Shown here in pieces: positions 55,660-64,000 of a stretch of DNA of 64,000 bases (position 1 is its first letter; the number at the start of each line of letters is the position of its first letter). Location of the stretch: NCBI GenBank assembly GCA_014529385.2, contig CM043957.1, forward strand, positions 72,012,381-72,076,380, written 5' to 3'. The notes under the pieces are model-generated. The model saw nothing but the letters and a program-made list of their open reading frames with translations, did no database searches and had not been told where the DNA came from. Both the position numbers and the translations under genes were made by a program. The DNA is from Adiantum capillus-veneris (lineage: Eukaryota; Streptophyta; Polypodiopsida; Polypodiales; Pteridaceae).

Positions 55660-57340
55660 CCTTCCACCGCGTCGTGATAGGGTTCATTTTGGAGCTGTTG
55701 TTTCTCCCAATTTGTTATCATCTCATTCTCGATTTCACATGTTATCTGTACACAAATAGCAAGATCTTCCAAAAAACATTAATTTCATACATAAATCAAA
55801 GTCATCTTCGGGAATTCCTATTTCAAAATTATTCATTCATAAATTCATAAAACAAAATGCTATCTCTCATCAATATCTTTTTTGTCAATTTTCTATTCAC
55901 TATATGTTCTAGAGCGAATATCTCCTCGCCCAGTTCTATTTTCAACCTGCCAATCGTTCTCATTCTTGTGCCTTTTTTGGGCTCTGCGTAGATATATGTC
56001 CTCTTTCCCCGCATTCAAAACACTTTTCCGTTTTTAGATATTCGTCTTTATGTTCCTCTGTCAACTGGGGTCGTGTATCTTTCTGTTTTCTTCTTCTGTC
56101 ATCCACTTGTAATCTCGTAACTCTTTGGGTAGTCCACAACAGCATCGCTTGATTTGTTGCTTAAAATTGATATTTTTAAAGGATGGATTAGGTGGAAAAA
56201 GATCCCAAAATCTCTCGGAATAAGTATCCAAAGTATTTGCCTTCACCATCCAAAGATGATTCCAGGCGGTAATCGGGTCACGTTCATACTCTTGAGTGAG
56301 CCGCGAAGAAATAAAAAGTCTCTTGAACTTTAGCCACTTTGTCGGTGCTTCTTTTCTTAACAAAAGAGTGGACCACCATGTTCGTCATTTCCTTCAAATA
56401 GGATGTTGCCCTTCTAATTTGGCGTGCTCTATGTAGCGCCCTTCAGAAAAAGTTATGTCAAATTGTTGAATAAAAGAGAGCACATTGTGCGAATCTCAAA
56501 AACCTAAAAAGCTTTCAAATTTTATTGCTTGTCCACCCTCCTTGAATTGTTTCGTCTTCTTGCTCTTATCTTCAAGAAAGTCGTATTGATTGGCTCTATA
56601 AAAGTGTTTCCTCTTAGAATAAGACATCTGGTCATCTAAGTCCGAACTCTTAGAAGAGGATGAATCCTTGAATTTCCAAGAACTGCGGTGGGATCTGCTT
56701 TTCTGGGTCTTCTTTTTGTTCTTTGCATGTTTTTGGTTCTTCTGTCGTTCCTTGCCTTTTTTTTCCTCATCGCTGGAGTCAAAAGAGGAAGAGCTGTCGG
56801 AACTTCAGAAGAGGATCAGGACAAATTGCACAACCCTTGAAGCGTACACACTTCTTCTGTTTTCGTGCATTTGCAAAAGAAGATCGTCGACCCAAATAAC
56901 CGGGGTAATCTGTTCCTTGTTGTGTTTGTTTGGAGGCTTTGTGGCTTTCAATATTTGGTTGACTCCTCATTCGATCACATCATCAAGTTCATCTTCACCG
57001 TGGAACAAGTGGTTTCTTCAATGCCGACTTTAATGGTGACTCGATGGCCGTACGCCATCAGGAATGCACCTCGTCAATCAGGTCAAAAATTTCACATATT
57101 GGAGATCCTTCAAGTACTATAGAATCTACTTGGCAAAGGCATCAACCTTCTATTGACGTTGCATTTCCATCCAATCATACTTCACAGGCCGTGGAGGCTC
57201 GTATTCTTGTTCCGATTGTCCATTTGAATTTTTTGTACTTTCACCCGATAAGTTCATCTAATTCTTGCGGGAATCGTCATTTGAATCGATGTGTGTCGCG
57301 ATAAAAGGATTAAATTTCCCGGTAGAAGAGAAATCAATTG
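55660..57340 (-). pseudogene. gag of element X, inverted second copy
   Basis: The reverse complement matches 25,483-27,400: gag core (KEAPTKWLKFKRLFIS near 56,310-56,360) and zinc knuckle CFECGERGH near 55,990-56,040, also lacking the last cysteine. It has no MITE, and about 90 bases around that site are missing. The leader between gag and primer site (57,270-57,340), absent in copy 1, is present here. Confidence 0.82.
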
Positions 57341-57354
57341 AGCTCTAATACCAC
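57341..57354 (-). promoter_or_regulatory. Primer binding site of X
   Basis: Minus strand TGGTATTAGAGCTC right after the LTR end ...GTAACA. It resembles the initiator tRNA-Met primer site TGGTATCAGAGC with one C-to-T change. Confidence 0.75.
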
Positions 57355-58278
57355 TGTTACAAACTTGTGCACCCCAAGTTGGGGATCTAAAACGACACAC
57401 GAGAAAATCATTGAAAATACGTCACAACCATTAGGAAGAGGATGGGGTCTAGGAGGGCCTCTTTATTTTCCATGAGATTATGGAGGTGATTAACATTCTG
57501 ACGAATAGATGTATGTCATGTGTGCAAGAATAGTGTGTGTGTGTGTGTACGAGAGGTGTAAGGATGGTCAAAGGATGCACTTTTCTCCCCGAAAAGAGGA
57601 TGGACAACTTTATGATTTTTGACCTTCCATAACTCCTACATATGATCTCCGATTTGAGCAGAGATTATAGATTTGGAATCTACACACCGAGCTCTTTCCA
57701 TAGGTATGCTACATGATATACTTTTGCCCGCTAGATTTTAAATTTCATTTTGGGGGAGAAATTTGAATTCAAAATAAACTAGCCGTTTTGCCTATTTGAA
57801 TTCAAAAGCCATCCTTTGATTACTTTCTTAATACTAAAGGTTTGACTCCCTTGAGCTACCAAATAAAGAGGCTCTCCTAGACTCCATTGTCTTCCTAATG
57901 TCTTATCACACTTTTTAAAAATAGAGTTGACACGGTCCGGTGTAGTTCCGTGCCTAGAGGTATTGGCCCCAAAATCTAGCGTCCCTTTTGGTATTTATTC
58001 TTATATTAACGCTTGAGCAAAGCTACAACTTCCATGAGACCTCTGCTCTCGGACTCTGCGTCCAGATGCTTTGCAGAGTGAGGCCCCAAAGGCTCTATTT
58101 ATTCTTACAAGGAATGCCTCAAAAGAATTAGTTTAAAAGCAGACAATCCCAAAAGCATCTGGTCCAAAAACTGCCCCCAAAAGCAATTAGCACAAATTGC
58201 AAAAATCCATACAGCCTGCCACATGGCATGTCAACACAAAACGGGGGTCTATACTCCTGCTAGGTTAGCATGCCAACA
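57355..58278 (-). repeat. LTR of X (inverted copy) with 471-base insertion
   Basis: Minus strand starts TGTTGGCATGC and ends TTTGTAACA. 57,430-57,900 is extra relative to the LTR at 28,063-28,493; without it the LTR is about 453 bases. Confidence 0.78.
57430..57900. mobile_element. Insertion with ~40-base inverted ends inside the X LTR
   Basis: Ends ATTAGGAAGAGGATGGGGTC and, as reverse complement, CATTAGGAAGACAATGGAGTC continue as inverted repeats for about 40 bases, through GTCTAGGAGRGCCTCTTTATTT. The same segment begins at 19,861 in the other copy. It includes a (GT)n near 57,535-57,549, which is the tract the Copia hit in copy 1. No coding capacity and no clear target duplication. Confidence 0.65.
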
Positions 58279-59172
58279 TGAAGAGCCATGAGTTAGCCCA
58301 ACTCTTTGTGGAACACTTATACAAATTATATGCTTTGCCCGACGAAATTGTCAATCATCGAGATCCAAAACTCACAGGTAATTTTGGTAAACGATCTTCT
58401 ACAAATTGGAGACCCATTTGTGCATGTTGTCCTCGGATGGACAAACCGAACGCACAAATTAAACTATGGAGGACATGTTAGTGGCGTATGTCTCTTGATG
58501 TCAATCTAATTGGGAACGATATCTCCCACATATTGAGTTTGCTTATAACAATACAAAGCACTAGGCTACTAGCGATAGCCCGTTTATGCTTATGTACAAT
58601 TATGAGCCAAAAGCACCAATTGCCATTGGATTCAAGGGGATCAAGATGCGATCATTAGCCGATTTATTACATGATATGCAAGAAATGCTGCAGATTGCAA
58701 AAGAAAGCACTGAGACAGCAAAAGATCGTGCCATTTTTTACACTAATCAGCATCGACAACCCTGCAAACTCTAAGAGGGTATGTGGGTGTACCTGAGGAT
58801 ATCGAAGGATTTTGAAACGATCCAAACTGGTCCTTGCTCAATGTTATCTTCTTGTTATTTCAGATCATAAAGAAGATAAGCGGGGCTACTTATAGGTTGG
58901 ATCGGCCTCAAGCCACTATTGTGCGGATGGCTAGGATAGGATGACTTAGTCATTCCTCCTGAGAAAATCTCGAACTTAGAAGATACCATCCGTTACATTG
59001 GACTTGAACCCGAATCGGTTCTTGATCAAAGGGTCCACAAGTCTCGCAAGTCTTCATAACCCGAATATTTGATCAAGTGGAAGCATTGTCAAGAATCCCA
59101 AGCCACCTAGGAGTCAATTAGATTGTTAAGGAATCATTCCTCCGGTTTTGTAACCAAGGACATTGGCGAATA
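58279..59172 (+). pseudogene. G4 integrase C-terminal part, inverted second copy
   Basis: The plus strand reads SHELAQLFVEHLYKLYALPDEIV, then a decayed TERVNQ region, PFMLMYNYEPKAPIAIGFKG and a broken tail. It matches the minus strand of 18,560-19,490. It stops at about 59,172, before the LTR, where the LINE begins. Confidence 0.82.
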
Positions 59173-61650
59173 AGCAGCTTCTTACTTTCGCTGGGGCTTC
59201 CCCTTTGGCTTTCCTGAGTTTCATGTGTAAAGGAAGATGGTCTAATAGGCCCTTCGTTGTCAGCACCTTCATCTCAAGAAGCAACATGACCCAATCATCT
59301 TGGTGAGAACAGTAGCACTTGTCAAGCGGAGAAGCCGTGCAGGCATATTGTAGGCTTGTGTATATGAATACCAGTGTGTTGTTCCAAGGACCCATCTCCT
59401 ATATGTCCATCATAACCCATTTCTCATAGAGACCCAACCATTTAGTTTTTTCAAAACCTGCCAACAAACTGACTGTGCCTATTCTATCCTTGCTCTTGTC
59501 CACAATATTAAAGTCACCTATCAATAGCCACTCTCCTTCAATAGGGGAATCCTTAAGATGCATCCACAATTTGTCTCTATTCTTGGAATTGCAGGGATGT
59601 TTACTATAGTGATAGGTTGATGTGCCCAAATGACTCTCACTCCTAGGACTCTCCCAGGGGGGTGATTAAGGACCACTTTGGGCTCTAGATCCTTGTCCAC
59701 AACAGAGAGTATGCCACTGAATCCATCCACTCCCTCTCCATAGAACACCAACTTCTTCCCCAATGCCTATTTTATTTTTCTACAAGCATCCAGATGATGT
59801 TCATGGATGGCCCATCAGTTAACATCCTTATCCTTTCTAACTTCATCCCAGAAGAGGGGGGGCGTCTTTTGGGTCTTCAATCCTTTCATGTTCCATGATT
59901 GTATAGCTAGGACTATTATCATTGGGAGAGAGGGACAAATTCCTCTACAATTGATCCTTGCTCGGAATTTGCATTCGTGGCCCCAAGGGAATCTGAAGGT
60001 TCTTCAGAGTCGGGGGATATCTTTTCTTGTAGCACCTCAAAGGGGTTGTGAAGTGGGATGACACAAGTCACACTTTTAGCTGAGTGGGGAGGGGCAGAGG
60101 AGCCTATCCATTTCAAGGATCCATTAGCCTCTAGTGGTATGGATTATCTTGCCACCGCCTTCACCCTTTTGTCTCTCTTCAATCTTGAGACTTTCATAGA
60201 CGATGTAGTTCTTATTGTCAAAAGCTTAGGTGCAGGTGCAGGAAAAGCAAACCAATTTTCTTTCCAGGGGCGGGAATTTGCAGTGTGAAATTATGTACCT
60301 CAATAGACTTCTCTTGCAATTTGTTGACGTCATTGTCACAAATCATAACCTCTTTTGCCTCCCCTATACTTGTCCTTTCGCAGCTCTTTACCTGTTTCTC
60401 ACCCTCTTCCACTGTTGACTCCTTGATAGTGGGGTGATTGACTTCCCCTAAACTCGAGGCCTCGGATGTATAGTTGGATTTAACTTTAGTCCTCATGGGG
60501 ATTCCTTAGCAAAGTGCCCAAATTTGTTACACTCAAAGCACACCGCAAATTAAGTCCTAAAATTGAGCAGAATAGTTACAAGTCCAACTCCAACATTGAT
60601 CGTCATGCCTTTTTGGTGGTATCTTAGCCACATTCGAGCCTATACAAACCCAGTTAGAGAACCTTCCTAGGCCCCTCTTGCTAGGAACAAACATGAGGGT
60701 GCCCAATTGACTTGTGAACATCCTAAGATTATCCCAGAGACAACTTGGCAACCCCGTGAACTTGATCCAAACTGGATGAATCCCCTAGAGGGATTTGGCT
60801 GAATCAAATGTAGACTCCCATGGTACTACACAGATAGTTGTTCTGATCGGGGGGGCCACTTAATAATTATATGAATATCAGGTGAGTGGACCAAAAGGGG
60901 TTATTAAGTTTTTCTTTCTCTCACATTTTCACATACATAAGGGTACCATAAAATGAAATTGGAAAAAAAATTACAGTTTGAATAGGAAAAGGGTATATTT
61001 TATTTGAAAAAAATCACAGACAAGGAATTTTAAAAGTAGTCCTTGAACGCACGTGATATACACAATTAGTACATAGTGACCCCCACGAGTTGTCTTGTTA
61101 AACAACAAGGAATCTTTATCCAAGATCTTTGCAATGTGTGAGTAGTCCTTAAATCTTACTGACCAGAAGCCCTTAGCGAGGTATGTATTACTTTCAATTG
61201 CCCCTCCATGCCGAAGAATTTGTGGTCCGTAAATCAATTTTGTCAGCTTCTATCTATTTGGATTCTCCCATTGAAGCCAAACACAAGTGTAAGCTTTGCT
61301 TGCATGGATAACTGTTTTTGTATAAGTGCCGGTGGATCTCAACCGTGATAGCCTCCACTTGATATGCTCGATCGGCAAGCCCATCTTTGAGTAACCCACT
61401 AGATTCGGCATGTGAGCTAGTTCTTTTTCTACCACTAGGGCCAATCTCTGTCTGTCTGTTATCTTCTTTTATTCCATGTTTGAACCGCGTCTTTACATCC
61501 ATCAATTTTTCATGCCCTTCAACAGTAGATGCCTCAATAGTTGTGACTTTGTTGTTGTCCATAGGCTTGGGACCCTTGAGAATGCTCACAAATGAGATGC
61601 CTGGCCTAAGGGAAGCAAAGCAGGTAGCACTTGTTGACATTCGTACAAAT
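59173..61650 (-). pseudogene. L1-type LINE: ORF1 with zinc knuckle and start of ORF2 endonuclease
   Basis: Read from high to low coordinates. ORF1 pieces at 61,640-60,557 show the DUF4283-like plant LINE ORF1 layout (GFWSVRFKDYSH near 61,150; LPSCLWDNLRMF near 60,740). A CFECNKFGHFAK knuckle lacking its last cysteine lies near 60,505-60,545, followed by a charged tail. ORF2 begins with an apurinic-type endonuclease: GDFNIVDKSKDR near 59,490-59,525 and LLDHLPLHMKL near 59,215. Reverse transcriptase is missing because the element is cut at the boundary with the inverted X/G4 copy. A MITE (60,845-61,088) interrupts ORF1. Confidence 0.82.
60845..61088. mobile_element. MITE family M1, copy 3
   Basis: Ends ATCGGGGGGGCCACTTA and, as reverse complement, CTCGTGGGGGTCACTA. 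Subterminal ATATCAGGTGAG and ATATCACGTGCGTTC match the other copies. Flanks GTTGTTCT (60,837-60,844) and GTTGTCTT (61,089-61,096) fit a decayed 8-base duplication. The LINE ORF1 reading resumes across it. Confidence 0.75.
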
Positions 61651-62410
61651 GGTTCCTTGAGGCACCCCTATCTTAAGTGTCTTTACCTTAAAGTTAAATC
61701 CTTTAGTGTTAAGGTCGATCGCTTTATATTTTTCTTTAATAGGGAAGATCTTCTAAGCCAAAAATTCTTTATTTTCTACATGTGTTAAACCCTTTGTCGA
61801 TGTTTCACCTATCGTAATGTCGATTCTTGTTGATCGAGATGCCGACCCAACCCTTACATCCATCCGCACAATACCTTCCTGCAACATCAATTTTCGAACC
61901 GCAAGCATCTAGGAGACTTTAGAATGTCCTCCTCCAAGGGCACCATCTCTGTATCCATGTTAGAATCCACAAGGGAGCAACACTTAGTGGTAGGGGGGGG
62001 GGGAGATGGTAGAAAGAGCCCAATCAAGTGGGGCTGGTCTCTTCCTAAGCGCACAATAAGCAAAAGACTAGTGCCGAAGATAACAAAAAAACCAACACCA
62101 AAGATAACTTAAAGATTCACGTCAGAGATAAATCAAGACTAGTGCGCAAAAGACAAAATACAATGAGAGCGCAAAAACACCTGGCAGGGGTGTGTGAAGG
62201 GGGAGCGAGGGCGAACTCACGCTACAGGCACTGGCGGATCCTGATTTGCATGAGAAGGAAGGGCGGTAGGGTTCTCGAGCGAGCTTGTGGTGGTGTTTTT
62301 TTAACTTATCAATGGATGTGAGCCTTGGGGGCTTTGTGTGTGTTTGTATTGAAATAATAAGACTTTTTTGCCACTTTATTCTTTGATAATTGTGTTTTGG
62401 CAAATTCAAG
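61651..62410. other. LINE 5' region or spacer; poly-G run
   Basis: No confident coding region. A G-run lies near 61,994-62,003. It probably holds the 5' leader of the minus-strand LINE that ends at 59,173. Confidence 0.35.
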
Positions 62411-64000
62411 TTTTTTTTTTTTGGCAAAACTCACAATTTGTGAGTGGATTTATTAAGCACATCATAATATTACAGAACCAACCTCAAGCTCGAATCAAGC
62501 CTTGAGGTGCAAAAGTTTACAAGGTGGACGTTTACCATCTCGTAGTGAGGCCTATCACCAGTGAATGTGAACAAAATTTCTAGGCTTTTCTTACCGTCCG
62601 TTGACAACAAGGCATGAGAAGTCCTAGACCAATCATCCAAGTTTTTCTTGCACCCAAGCGTCCATATTAGCACTTTGCTTTCTTGTATAACCTCTACGAA
62701 GCTTGCCACCTTAGGATCTCCTTCAAACACCCCGGCGGTTCCTTGTCTGCCATACATTATGGAAGAAGAAGTACATGACAGTTTGAGTGCTGATGAGGAG
62801 GGAAGGACTCCCAACTTCTTACCTCCAAGGAATAAATCAGTCTTGAAATAACCAATTTTCCATGTTCTTTGGACCCACTTTCATATTTTCCATGTGAGAC
62901 CTCTGATAGGTGGGCATTCCAAGAATAGATGGGCCAAATCCTCACTAGCTAACCTGCACCCCAATCATTGATTTGGCCTAATCCCTCTTTCTTGTATCTT
63001 CACCCCCGTCGGAAGATCACCCCACATTACCTTCCAAAGAAATACCTTCATGTAGTGCGAAAACTTTGGCTTCCACACGTTCTCCATTACTTGCTCCCAC
63101 CATTCCTTCGGCCATTGTTTTTTCCATTTCTTGTTAAGGGGGCTAGACCAATTCTTCTTTTGCATTATTGTATGATATATGCCTTTAGAACGAGGTTTCC
63201 ATAAGAGACTACTTCTGGGACATCTCCAGGCATTCCATTCAAACTTTGATTCACAGATTGGCATCACTGCATTGTTAAGCTCTTTCATCACTTTGTTGAC
63301 TAGCAATACCTCCAAGCCATTAAGTTGGAACCGGGTTACCAGAAGGTCAATGGTTTTCCATCTCTTGCTGTCACCATCCCAGAAGTGCCCAAGTCAATTC
63401 AGACCCTTATTATTCAGTTTCCTGGCTGTTTCTATCCACTAGGGACTTTGTGGTGGATATACAACTTTAGAGAGCCAGGGGACTACTGCAAAATGAAGTT
63501 CTTGAAGTATCTGGTTTCTTCCCCCCCACTCTAAGACTCCCTCTGCTCTGTTGCATTTCCTTACCAATTGAGATGCCCCCCTAGACTTAGGGTAGACCAC
63601 GTCGGGGCTACTAGTTTGTCATGAACCTCTACCCCTTTTCACTCACCACCTTTTTTACCAAGTTTAGCTACTTCTATCATATCTTTGATCATGATAGCCC
63701 AAGCTTGATCCTGTTAGCCAATAAGACTACAAATTTTTTGCAAAGAGCTTCTGCATGGGCCATAGGGTTGAGAATTTTGAGGTCTCCTTGATCCACTGGC
63801 CGGGCGACTAACTCCCAAATGGCCCATTGCCATGGCCTAGAGGATTTTGTGTTTTTTTTCCATAAAAATCTTTTTAATGGTTTTAAGAGCTCTTTCGAGT
63901 GGCACTTAGCCATCTTGAGAAGCGGCTAGTGAAGGCAATATAAGGGAGCATAAATGCATCAATCACTTTAATCTGGCTTGGGAATGGGAGAAAAGCATAG
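62411..64000 (-). pseudogene. 3' part of another L1-type LINE (continues beyond the window)
   Basis: Poly(A) as T-run 62,411-62,422, then the shared 3' end GGCAAAACTCACAATTTGTGAG. The minus-strand frame 62,965-63,315 carries the zf-RVT layout (WKPRSKGIYHTIM, FSHYMKVFLWKVMWGDLPTG). The frame 63,689-63,913 (LKRFLWKK...WAIWELVARPVDQGDLKIL) is the usual segment after the reverse transcriptase. The reverse transcriptase itself lies past base 64,000. Stops and frameshifts separate the pieces. Confidence 0.82.

Overview
This is nuclear DNA from a land plant. It is dominated by decayed transposable elements and long simple-sequence tracts. The plant assignment rests on chromodomain-type Gypsy and Copia elements primed by initiator tRNA-Met, plant L1-type LINEs with a zf-RVT tail, a SWIM-finger Mutator-like transposase, and one host gene (14,267-15,862) from a family I know only from plants. 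The very long (CT)n and (CA)n tracts and the Helentron-like element make a fern or another non-seed plant my guess, but I cannot show that.

Layout. 1-2.45 kb: 3' half of a Helentron-like Rep/helicase fused to an endonuclease domain. 2.76-10.1 kb: a possible large Mutator-like element with a decayed SWIM transposase on the minus strand, an unknown multi-exon acidic reading frame on the plus strand, a scattered intron-like motif, and related repeats in inverted orientation near both ends. 10.2-14.2 kb: microsatellites, a CCAAT-rich array and a tRNA-like stretch. 14.3-15.9 kb: the only intact-looking host gene, probably a chloroplast outer-envelope OEP40-type protein.

18.2-37.4 kb is a nest of retrotransposons. 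An old minus-strand chromovirus (called G4 here) is split by a gag-only LTR element (X, 19,493-28,493) and by a second Gypsy (G2, 28,545-34,496). X is itself split by the youngest element, a Copia (20,249-25,425) that landed in a (CA)n tract. G2 carries eight premature stops that all look like C-to-T changes.

37.4-50.6 kb: a LINE 3' end, a MITE, the 3' end of another Copia, and two direct copies of a 3-4 kb block holding a truncated Copia. Between the blocks lies a second Helentron remnant that lost exactly 459 codons of its helicase. 50.6-55.6 kb: mostly unrecognised DNA with G-runs, a LINE tail and a palindrome-rich terminal-inverted-repeat element. 55.6-59.2 kb: an inverted duplicate of the X/G4 junction without the Copia. 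59.2-64 kb: two minus-strand L1-type LINE fragments, one holding a third copy of the MITE.

The elements do not form a pathway. What the window offers is a relative timeline: G4, then X, then duplication of the X/G4 junction, then the Copia. G2 also entered G4. No CRISPR, bacterial operon, rRNA or intact tRNA gene was seen.
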